64,000 nucleotides of DNA, taken from positions 2,170,001-2,234,000 of the forward strand of contig NW_020167520.1 in assembly GCF_001641265.1 (NCBI RefSeq), written 5' to 3'. Below the pieces are notes generated by a model, which worked only from the letters and a program-made list of their open reading frames with translations, did not search any database and had not been told where the DNA came from. The translations under genes were made by a program, and so were the position numbers. The stretch comes from Pseudogymnoascus destructans. Lineage: Eukaryota; Ascomycota; Leotiomycetes; Thelebolales; Thelebolaceae. This document shows, in pieces, positions 10,582 through 19,416 of this stretch (position 1 is the stretch's first letter; each line of letters starts with the position of its first letter).

Positions 10582-11499
10582 GCTTGGCGATGACCGGAGA
10601 GCTATTTTGTGATTCTGTCAGTGCTCATTCGCAATTACAATGTCCCTGGGATTGTCTGTCATAATCGTGACACAGTAGATGATAGAACCCTGGGCCTCAG
10701 AAGAAGACTGGCGGCTTGACATGACGGGAAAGCTAATGTGTGTCAAGGGTTGCCAGTCACAATCATGACCAGCGCCCACGTCAGATCTGTGGTAAATGAT
10801 ACAGTCTACCAAGGCTCAAATCTCAGCAACCTTTATGGGTGCAACTATTCTCTCAAGAACTGTTGTATCTGCTATTTGCACTGTTACTAGTATCACGTGT
10901 TAGATATCACGCAACTGAACATACTGACAAGCAAAGCTTTTCCAGAACAGAACGCCTAATTGACCCTTGTCGAAATTCGGGTCTGAAAAGTGTAAATTAC
11001 AAAGAAAACTTGAATATTATGAATATTATGAGTATTGTGCACCGGCGCCGTAGGCGCCAGTTTGTGACTTGTGTTAGGAAACGGGCTGGGAGTTGGAGAA
11101 ACCCCGTGACTTTGGTACTGGGAATGCGGTAATCTCCACTGTAGGAGACAGTGTTCCCATGGTCCTCACTGGGGCAGAAGGTGAAAACTCTGCACCAAAA
11201 TCAATGGGTTACTCGAGGGTTTCTGGGGTTATGGAAGGCTCTTCTAGGCCTATAAATGCTGCGTAGCCACATTAGAATAGAAAAGCAATTGAATTGATTA
11301 CTGTATTACTATATACTGTACTGTGACCAGCTTCCGCATCACTCAGGGATTGTCATTTAGGGTACCGCACTACACCATACAAATTGGCTGTAGTCCACCG
11401 TACCATACGTGTAATTCCCAACAACTCAGCCTGCCGTAAGTGGTCATGTGACTTGGCATTCAGTCATGTGACATATGACGCGTCAATCCGTAGATATTT
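10582..11499. other. Stretch without a recognisable gene
   Basis: No long open frame or known family. It includes a small palindrome, GGCGCCGTAGGCGCC, near 11043 and a TATA-like stretch near 11310. It could hold the promoter and 5-prime part of the gene that follows, but I cannot place a start codon. Confidence 0.35.
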
Positions 11500-12639
11500 A
11501 CCTGTAACCCCTCCACAGCTTCACTTTCCTACAACAACAACGGCTTCTGGCCTCAGTGAGGCTCCTCGAGGTAAGTATACCCCTTTCCTTTTGTTATTTG
11601 AATTGATTACTGTATGTATACTAACCTGTGAATAGAAGAAGAAGCTCCCGCTCCCGCTCCCGCTCCCGCTCCCACGACCGCCACCACGACGACCACGATG
11701 ACCCCGACCCTGACTCCGACAACTCTGGATCTGCCTAGGGCTGCTGCTGCACCAACAGCCAGCAGTAAGTAACACCCCTCCCCCCTCTGACTGATAGATT
11801 GATACTAACGACTGGATAGATGAGCCTATGGGCGCCTCTCCACCGGCCCCGACCCCCCCCCAACCTCCAATACGGCCGCGTCTGCGACTCCGGGCCCTGT
11901 GCGCACCTCCTCGGTGACCGAATCTGCGGTGGGCCCATCCCCCGCAATGCCCGCATGCCCGACTACAGCCATAAATAAGTAACACCCTCCCCCGTCCGTG
12001 AACCGTCCGTAAACCGTTGTAGATTAATATAAATAGTATGTATAGGTCGCCCGCAAGGCCTGGTGCTCTAGTCCCTGACTCCCAGCCAGCAGATGGCGCT
12101 GCAGCTGCTGCGCTCTAGTCTCCTGGAGGAACCCCGTCACTCCCGCGCCCTCGCAGCTGTCGCCCTCCCTGACGCCTGCCACTTGGAATTTCACGCCCTC
12201 GACTCCTCCGACCCACCGAACCTCGTGAGGATGCAGAACCTCGAGGCGGCCATAGGGTTTACAGTCGGCGACCTTGTCCAGCCGCCATGTACTGACTGCG
12301 CGGCTGGATACAGCCAGTTTGCGGGGTGTGTCCGGGTGGAGGGACTCCTCCATGGGAGCTGCACCAACTGTCACTTCGGTGGCGAAGGCGCGTGCTGCTC
12401 GCTCCGTGGTAAGTGTTCTCTCTCCCTCTTGTTTTGGTTACTGTACTAACATGGATGGAATAGCTTCTGTGGTCCCCTTGGGGCCTGTTGGGTAGTCCTT
12501 CAGGACATTTAGGTAAGTCTCCTCCCACCCTTGTTGTTTGCGGTCCGTAACTAACTTGTACTTGTAGAAGGTCTAAGTGCCTGGCGCCCTGCTGCGTCTG
12601 CCGCCTCATGCGCCACCGAGGCGCTTATAGGTGGGGTGG
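11500..12639 (+). pseudogene. Multi-exon Cys-rich gene (DUF3716-like), disrupted
   Basis: Five candidate introns are recognisable: 11571-11635, 11765-11819, about 11977-12046, 12409-12463 and 12513-12567. Three are exactly 55 bp, most with a GTAAGT-type donor, a CTAAC-like branch and a TAG end. Exons encode an Ala/Pro/Thr/Ser-rich low-complexity part, with a (GCTCCC)n repeat near 11648, then a region with CTDCAAGYSQFAGC and CTNCHFGGEGACCSLR. This Cys pattern is what I know from the fungal DUF3716 family, of unknown function. Frames do not join cleanly: a nine-C run near 11855 and the exons around 12047 and 12464 need shifts. The gene is cut at 12639 by an LTR, and its end seems to lie at 8464-8925. 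Confidence 0.5.
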
Positions 12640-13547
12640 TGTCATACTGACATTTGTTGCACTCAGTTTCCTATCAAACTCAAGAGCAAACTTAGAAATC
12701 TCCTCCTCAAACCTACAAGTCACTATACACATTTTGGCTTGTCACACCAACAACAAGAGCAATACTACTCAACGATTGCTACAACCCTCTATGATTCATT
12801 ACACGTCATTGCTCCTTAGTTACTGGGCCAATATGACCACATAGCATATCTCTACAACCCTCTATGATTCATTACATGACATCACTCCTTAGTTACTGGG
12901 CTAATACTACATATGACATATCTCTATCAACTAGAGGCCTAGGAACATGAACGGTAGCTCCAAAAGCTTCTACAACCCTCTATGATTCATTACACGTCAT
13001 CGCTCCTTAGTTACCTACAAGATTGGTTAAGTTATGACATAATCTGTCTATAGGGGTACTCTGACCTTGGACCTCCTTTCACTTCCTATAGGCTAGGAAC
13101 CTAGGAGATGGTTCTATGGGATTCTCTTACGTCGACTGCAATTACCAAGCCTGGTTAGTCATGGAAAGTCTTGGAAAATGAGAGAACTACACTCCTTTAG
13201 CATAAATAGGATTGCCCTTTCCTTAAGAAAGGGCAAGCAGACAATACAGTAAATCGACTATCACATACTTCCACGTCTTTTCCAAGCTTCCAAGCATTGA
13301 TCTTGTTACTCATTGTTTCTGAAAAGTCAGTGAGGTGCTAACCTCTGACTTATCCCTGAGTTCTCAGACTCAACATTTGTACAACTTGTCTAAACCACTC
13401 CACTACATCATACACTTGATTGCTGCGTTGTGGAATAGTCTAAGCTACGACCCTTTGGCTCTTTTTCCTAAGACAGTGTGTTGTCTTAGTAAAATCATCC
13501 CTTCCTTGGGTGGCTAGATTCTCACATCTGGTGCACCCACCATTACA
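12640..13547 (-). mobile_element. Solo LTR, copy E, with mismatched flanks
   Basis: Full-length reversed copy of the LTR family (TGTCATACTGAC at 12640 to CCATTACA at 13547). The left flank is GGTGG and the right flank AACCT, so there is no target duplication. GGTGG reappears beside copy B (8464) and AACCT, in reverse as AGGTT, beside copy C (9477). This is the expected scar of recombination between two opposed LTRs. Confidence 0.9.
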
Positions 13548-13998
13548 AACCTCACGTGATGGATAACATTGGATATCATGGATATTATATTATCCATGTT
13601 ATCCATGGCGATCCATGGATTGTCATGTGATGGATAACATTGGATATCTTGGATATTATGTTATCCATGTTATCCACGGGGATCCACAGGATATCAGGTG
13701 ATGGATAACATTGGATATCATGGATATTATGTTATCCATGTTATCCACAGAGATCCCTTTGGCACGACGCCACTATATAAGTAGATAGTATTTCCTTAGA
13801 TAGGAGCTTGGGCTCAACTCAATATAGTATTCTTTACAATATTGTAACGTGTTACTTGGAAAGCCTTTGTGTTTAATCCCCTGCCTCCTCTTTCAAGTCA
13901 ACCTTACGCAAGAAACCTCTGTGTCTTCTATTATTTAGAAGTCAGCATTACACTTTGAGCACCACTTCCACAAGGTACCGGCTTACACACAAAGAAAT
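13548..13998 (+). mobile_element. 5-prime LTR/leader of a Ty3/gypsy element (copy 1)
   Basis: Begins with three 71-bp tandem repeats and then has a TATA box (ACTATATAAGTAG near 13772) and a leader running to the gag ATG at 13999. The part from the TATA box onward is nearly the same as at 27515-27755 and 42705-42931, which identifies one gypsy family. I cannot place the exact LTR/leader boundary or the primer binding site. Confidence 0.75.
13556..13768 (+). repeat. Three 71-bp tandem repeats in the U3 of gypsy copy 1
   Basis: Units start at 13556, 13627 and 13698 with GTGATGGATAACATTGGATA. Each holds the inverted words GGATAACAT and ATGTTATCC. Position upstream of the TATA box suggests transcriptional enhancer-like repeats. 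Confidence 0.85.
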
Positions 13999-15039
13999 AT
14001 GGCTGGAGATGATACTGGATCAAACATTGGATCGAAGGGGAAGGTTGCTACTGAACCTACCATCAAAGCCCCACAGGCTCACCCCTCGGACAAGTTGAAG
14101 ATTGCATTCCCAGACACCTTTCATGGGGATCGTAAGAAGCTCAAGAGCTTCATCATCCAGACGGAGCTATGGATGGCGTTTAACGCCAAACACTTCAACA
14201 AAGAAGTGGAACAGGTCCTATGGGCTGTGGCACTCTTTCGAGGACCAGCCTCAGAATGGATCTCCAACTACCTCGCCGACTACATGAACCATCGAACAGT
14301 TGAAGGAAAATGCAGCACCTTAGCTACCCAAGGAACGAAGGAAATTTTTGTATCCTGGGGTGGATTCCTTAAAAGGCTTAAGAAAAACTTCGGAGACATC
14401 GATGAACGACGGAATGCAGTCAGGGCACTCCAGGCTCTCAAGCAGAGAGGGTCAGCAGTTGCATACACCGCTGAGTTTCAACAGCATGCAACACTCACCA
14501 ACTGGGCAGAAGAGGCTATCTGTGACCAATTCTACGCAGGTCTGAAAGACCATGTGAAGGATAAAATCTCAAGGTCTGACAAACCAGATGACCTTAGAGA
14601 GATGATTGAATTGGATCAGAAGATTGACAATCGTCACTATGAACGGCAACTCGAGAAGAAAGGGGGACGACCTAGTCAACACTGGACTCAGAAGAGAAGA
14701 CAAACAAAGAGTTTTTGGCCCCAACCTATGGAAGTCAACGCTACTTTCAAGCCTAATGGCAAACCCCACAATCCCAACAAGGAGCAACAGTTCCAAAGGC
14801 AGATGTCAGCAGCAGAGCTGGACATACTGAAGGAATACATTGACAAGAACCTCACGAAAAGGTTCATCCGACCATCGACATCACCAGCAGGAAGTCCAAT
14901 ACTATTTGTGCCAAAGAAGGACAAGAAGCTAAGACTCTGCGTGGACTATCGAGAAACGAATAATGTCACTATCAAAGATAGATATGCTTTACCTTTGATA
15001 AATGAACTTGTAAGGATGCCTCCTTACCTAGATACTTGA
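13999..15039 (+). pseudogene. Ty3/gypsy gag fused to a reverse transcriptase fragment by deletion
   Basis: Open frame of 346 aa. Residues 1 to about 262 are gag ([18 protein letters not shown], then the retrotransposon capsid region to [11 protein letters not shown]). The frame then passes directly into the start of reverse transcriptase ([35 protein letters not shown], then INEL). Compared with the copy at 27.7-32.5 kb, the zinc knuckle, protease and linker are missing at about 14797, and the polymerase is cut off at about 15013 before its catalytic YxDD motif. The in-frame deletion leaves a long ORF that could mislead gene prediction. It is a dead copy. Confidence 0.85.
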
Positions 15040-15764
15040 AGAACCTGCCTCAGAGCTGTTACGGTCACTACAAGCATGAAATCTGACTCGGTGTGGTTTC
15101 GAACCAGTAGAGGAGCACATAGCGAGTTACGGCATGGGGGACTGTAAGGGTGTATGGTTCAGGGTCTGTAACAGTCGCACTCTAGCACCCCGTTACACCA
15201 AGGTCCTGTTACTAATGACATGATACTGTCTAGCATAACTATCACTTGATAGTTAATACCATGAAGGTGCTTATGGCTATAAAAGACAAGATGCTGTTCC
15301 TCTTGTCTTGTTAGTTGTTATAGGGGTGAAAGGTTCCATTAACGAAGCCCTAGATCCCCTCTACTCCTCCTATCTACTTAACAGCTGTTAAGAAGGCTTC
15401 TATATGCTTACATGTAAGCTGCGGATGCCACTTAAGTATAAAGGAAGGGTATTGTATCCATAAAGACAATACTCAACTAAGGCCTTGATCGACCAAAGAG
15501 TCTCTTAAGAGTCAACCATCTCCTAGGAAAGGCAAGCCACGTACAAAGGATATACAAGGCCAACTTAGGGGTTGGCTGAATGCCTCTTGACTAAGAGACA
15601 TTACGAGGCAGAGGGGTAAGCTAGCGAATATCATTGTAGGATAAGCTTCTAGAGCTTAAGCATCAGTCAAGCTTTCAAGATGCCCTTGGCTGTCACAGCA
15701 CATCTGTCACCATTCTTAACGATTCTAAGCTCTCTAAGCTGCTTTCTAGTGATACCGCAAGTGT
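15040..15764 (+). other. No gene; probable LTR-derived DNA
   Basis: AT-rich with TGTTACGGTCAC at about 15057, a TATA box (GGCTATAAAAGAC near 15275) and no coding frame. The start resembles the LTR start TGTTACGGCT of the gypsy copies at 27313 and 42508, so it may be a diverged LTR. No target duplication was found. Confidence 0.35.
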
Positions 15765-15772
15765 ATCTAGTA

Positions 15773-16080
15773 TAGACTGGCCACGGTCCGGTCTGGTCCG
15801 GTCTTTTAATGTTGAGTGAGGACTGTTTTACGGTCCAGTCTTTTTTTTTAGGACTGGACCGTGAGACAAAAAGACTGGACTGATAACATTCTAGTCTTTT
15901 TTTTAGAGTGTAGACTGTTTGCTAAAGTTGAGGTCCCTTTAAAAGACCGGACTGATAATAGTCCAGTCTTTTTTTAGAGTGTGGACTGTTTGCGAAAATT
16001 GAGGACTGTTTAAAAGACTAGACCGTTCGGTCTTTCCTAAGAACAGTCCGGTCCAGTCCAGTCTTTTACATTATAAGTGG
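15773..16080. repeat. Left subterminal repeats of the large hAT element
   Basis: Many short copies of GGTCCGGTC, GGTCCAGTC and GACTGGAC alternate with poly-T runs. The same words, in mirrored arrangement, fill the right end. Such subterminal repeats are usual transposase binding sites in hAT elements. Confidence 0.75.
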
Positions 16081-16223
16081 GGGCCACCACATGTCATCAC
16101 ATGATATGTTATTAGGAATAGCTTTAAGTGCAATCGAATATTAATAACGTTACTGTCACGACTGAAATACTAAAGACAGGTTGTGAAATCATCAATTGAC
16201 TATTTATACAAGAACACACTAAT

Positions 16224-16849
16224 TTATCTAATGCTGCGAGAATTGGTGAACCAGGACACAAGCTGCATATCCTTGTTCTGGATGGTGATACGCTTGGCGT
16301 GGATGGCGCACATGTTGGCCCCTTCGCACTATTAGTATAGTTTTTGTAGGTGTTCATAGAGACAGCTTACCTTCGAAGTATGACACAAGGTGGGCCTCAG
16401 CGGCCTCTTGGAGGGCACAGATGGCAGTAGACTGGAAGTGGAGGTCTGACATGAAGCTTTGCGCGACTTCACGAACAAGACGCTGGAATGGGAGTTTGGG
16501 GAGGATGAGGGCGGCCGACTTCTGGTAGTGTCGGATCTCGGCGACGATCCGTTCTTTCATATAAGTTAGTAGTGTGAACAATATTCTATTAGAAAAGAAT
16601 AGCATACTGTTGACAGAAGCCTTGCTTAAAGGAGGGACAGGGCGAGGGGCTTGTTGTGGGAAGTTGGAGCCAGGGTGATCCCGCTCCCAGTTCCTTTTCT
16701 GGGCATTGTAGCTCCAGATCTTTTCTTGGCGGGCTCGGCGCGCAGTCTTGTGAATATCGACTGTTTGTTGAGTTAGTAACCTTGTATTGCTTGTAGGGTA
16801 GGGTGGAATACTTACTGTGGCGCTCAGGCTTTTGCTTGGTGCGAGCCAT
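16224..16849 (-). CDS. Histone H3-like (variant) protein encoded inside the hAT element, four exons
   Basis: My model joins 16849..16816, 16760..16608, 16553..16371 and 16321..16224: 155 aa, no stops. Introns are 55, 54 and 49 bp with GT...AG and CTAAC-like branch sites. It begins MARTKQ like canonical H3, then has about 55 unrelated residues. At residue 68 it enters the histone fold: [64 protein letters not shown]. Kept are K4, K56, the QRLVRE segment and the CAIHAKR loop. Changed are K79 (Met), R83 (His), D106 (Gly) and R53 (His), and the last 12 residues ([11 protein letters not shown]) differ from ARRIRGER. Canonical H3 has about 136 aa. It would act in chromatin if expressed. Most likely a captured and diverged H3 gene. 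Confidence 0.85.
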
Positions 16850-17478
16850 GGTACAGATGTGAGCGAGAGCGATATCTAAAACATGTTAATTTGCCATATT
16901 GTAGCAATTTGGCATTACTGCTGGGCGTTACTGTAGTTGTAACGCCCAAAGAACAAAAGGGGTGAACTTACAAAGGTTGGTGACAGAAGGAAAAATTGCT
17001 AGAACTTGTATATTAGTAAAATAAACACAATACCGTTACTCTACAGCGTTACTGTAGGGTTAAATCAAATGTAAAGAAGATTGAACTTACCAATGTTGCT
17101 AGACGCGTTATCTCAGAATTGTTGTAGAAGTTAGGATCAAATTCGAAGTAAGGGCGCTTAAGTGTTGTTGCAAACAAAAAAAACTCCGTTTCTTGTTCCA
17201 AATCTGGACGTGTCAATAACAAAGAATAGTACGAGTAAGTTAGCAAAGAAACCACCCTTACATTTGATTACCTCTGATTATTAACTTCCTTTTAGATTTC
17301 CAAATTTATTGACTATACCGACCCCGACCAGTAAGTAGTTGCGCCCCTACTTTCAAAAGACGTCCGCCTTGTTAGCACATTGAAGTACTCTCACAACAGT
17401 ATAATCAAAGCCAGTGCTAACAGTAACGCCCTATAGTAACGCTCATCAGCTCCAAATTGCCTCTAACGCAACTTTACC
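16850..17478. other. Divergent intergenic region between the two cargo genes
   Basis: The H3-like and acidic-tail genes are transcribed away from each other from this ~630-bp stretch, so it may be a shared promoter region. It holds paired heptamers at 16913/16926, 17034/17047 and 17422/17435, each 13 bp apart. No other gene seen. Confidence 0.6.
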
Positions 17479-18364
17479 ATGTCGTCTCCAGCCACTGCGA
17501 AGTCATATGAGGAGAGACGCGCGGAAGTCATTGCAGCTACTGCCCACACCATTGAGCTCGCTCAGAATGCGGACCGACAGGTATAACAATCCTACCATCC
17601 TGATATCAATTGTTCTAGAGCTGATAGCAAAGCTAGGCTATGAGCCGTGCACGCCGTACCCGCCAGGGTAAAGATGACTGGGAGGGCCTTACAGCCAATG
17701 AACAAGCTGCCGTGTTAGCTACAACGCAGCAGGATATCATGGACAGGTGCACCGCTCGTGGTATTGACGCCAATTCCCGCCTCACAGCCGCTATTAATGA
17801 TGAGAGTGCGGCTATTGCGGCCATTAATGCAGAGGAGCTGGAGGAGAAGTTGAAGGCCCTACCAAAGGGCGAAGGCAAAGCTGTAAGTAATAGCTAAAAC
17901 ATGACGATACTATCTAACATAATGGTTAGACTGGCAAGACATCGACTAGCGACAGCGGTGAAGAAAATACCTTAAAGGATATCTGGGCCAGCAACATGGT
18001 CCCAGTCATTGAGCGCTGGGAGCGCAATATTGCCCTTGCTGGCAACATCCTTATGCCCGAACTCTCAAGGAAGGAGATCGAAGAGTTTGCTGGGGGGGTT
18101 AGCAACCCTGATAATATCAAAGAGTTCATGAAGCAGTGGGAGAATAACAGCAATGCTGATGTTGAAGATGGGCTGGTAGATTTTGATGATGATGGTGAAG
18201 AAGTGGAGGTGGTTATATCAGAGGATGAGGAGGACGATGATGAGGACGAGGATAGCCTCAACGGCTTCATTGTCGGGGTTCGTGTAGAGGAGGAGGAGGA
18301 GGTGGAGGAGGAGGAGGAGGAAGAAGAGGAGGAGGAGGAGAAGGAGGAGGAGGAGGAGGAGTAA
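17479..18364 (+). CDS. Cargo protein with long acidic C-terminal tail, three exons, function unknown
   Basis: My model is 17479..17580, 17637..17882 and 17930..18364, 260 aa. Introns are 56 and 47 bp (GTATAA...GCTAG and GTAAGT...GTTAG); exon 1 is in phase 0 and an in-frame stop just before 17637 fixes that acceptor. The first ~115 residues are helical and charged (SRARRTRQGKDDWEGLTANE). A middle block contains IERWERNIALAGNILMPELS. The last ~65 residues are almost wholly Asp/Glu, ending in a run of Glu with one Lys. Acidic tails of this kind occur in histone chaperones, but I see no chaperone fold, so a role as partner of the neighbouring H3-like protein is only a guess. I do not recognise the family. 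Confidence 0.65.
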
Positions 18365-19416
18365 ATTCACGTCATATACTGTACTATAGTATACTAAACC
18401 AATGGAGTTTTTGTGGTTACTGAATTCCATTTTGAGATCTTCTGCCGTTACTATCTGCCGTTACTATCTAATAAAACTATTTGTCAGTACTCCGAATAGT
18501 GACTACTGTACTCATAGTAACGGCCAGCAGTAACGGAAGAGAGCCCAAAAGCAAAAAGTCAGCATGCTTCTACTCCTCGGCTGAGCCAAGGAACACAGTC
18601 TGACCAATTAACAGTCAAACGCCTATTTTGCAATTCCAATTCATATTACACTAGCTAGGATATACAGACTCTGCATCCAATAAAAATAAGGGCTACTACT
18701 CATCATCTCGGTTACACGTAGGCTACAGTAACGGCCAGCAGTAACGGAAGAGAGCCCAAAAGCAAAAAGCCAGCATGCTTCTACTCCTCGGCTGAGCCAA
18801 GGTACAGCCCGGCCAATTAACAATCAAATGTCGGTTATACAGTTTAACTTTATATTATGCTACATAGGAAATATAATCGATCTGTATCTACTTAGGGTTA
18901 TACACACTGCTCATTATCTTGTTATATGCTGTAGCAACAGCTAATAGTACTAGATATAGCTTCGGACTTTGAAATAAGATAGGGCTAATGTAGCAAATTG
19001 TTAAGCCAATGAAACCAAATTGCTGATTTTGTAATTTAAAACTCGTAAGCGTTACTCTCTAGCGTTATGGTAAACCTAATTAGAGCTAGACAAAATTGTT
19101 TAACTCCATAATACTATGTTCAACTAACACAAAATAGGAATAGCAAAGAGTAACGGCAATGAGTAACGGCAATGCGTAATGGCAATGCGTAACGGCAAAG
19201 AGTAACGGCAAAGAGTAACGGCAAAGAGTAACGACAAAGAGTTCAAATATTACCCTATTGCAATGTGGCATTCTTGTATTCTGTACTACCATTTGTTCTG
19301 TTGCAAAAGACTATGAAGAAATGGCCGTCCTTCCAAAAGGCCTCACTTAACATTCATCATTCGTCTGATTGACCTACACTCCTACTACAGTACATTTTCT
19401 CTATCCTCTTAACAAC
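18365..19416. repeat. Noncoding cargo DNA with a ~100-bp direct duplication
   Basis: No gene. Segments beginning near 18516 and 18727 (AGTAACGGCCAGCAG, then AGCCCAAAAGCAAAAAG and CTACTCCTCGGCTGAGCC) are near-identical over about 100 bp, 211 bp apart. Heptamer pairs also lie at 18446/18459 and 19050/19063, and a tandem array follows at 19148. Confidence 0.75.
19148..19238 (+). repeat. Seven 13-bp tandem repeats carrying the AGTAACG heptamer
   Basis: Seven units of 13 bp, consensus GAGTAACGGCAAA, with small changes. The period equals the spacing of the heptamer pairs elsewhere in the element. It lies about 180 bp upstream of the transposase start. Confidence 0.9.

Noticed and set aside
11521..11985. 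154-aa Gly/Arg/Ser-rich minus-strand ORF
   Set aside because: Antisense to the low-complexity exons and introns of the Cys-rich gene; no motif.
15100..15125. Possible tRNA T-arm (GGTTTCGAACC)
   Set aside because: No acceptor stem or D-arm can be found around it.
16224..16849. Calling the H3-like gene CENP-A
   Set aside because: The long first loop and C-terminus expected for CENP-A are not evident, and the MARTKQ tip is that of canonical H3; the sequence does not decide, so only H3-like is used.
18218..18430. Leu-rich minus-strand ORF resembling a membrane protein
   Set aside because: It is the complement of the Glu-rich tail codons (GAG/GAA).
19148..19238. CRISPR-like array
   Set aside because: Units are 13 bp with no spacers, and this is eukaryotic DNA; it is a tandem repeat of a heptamer-bearing unit.
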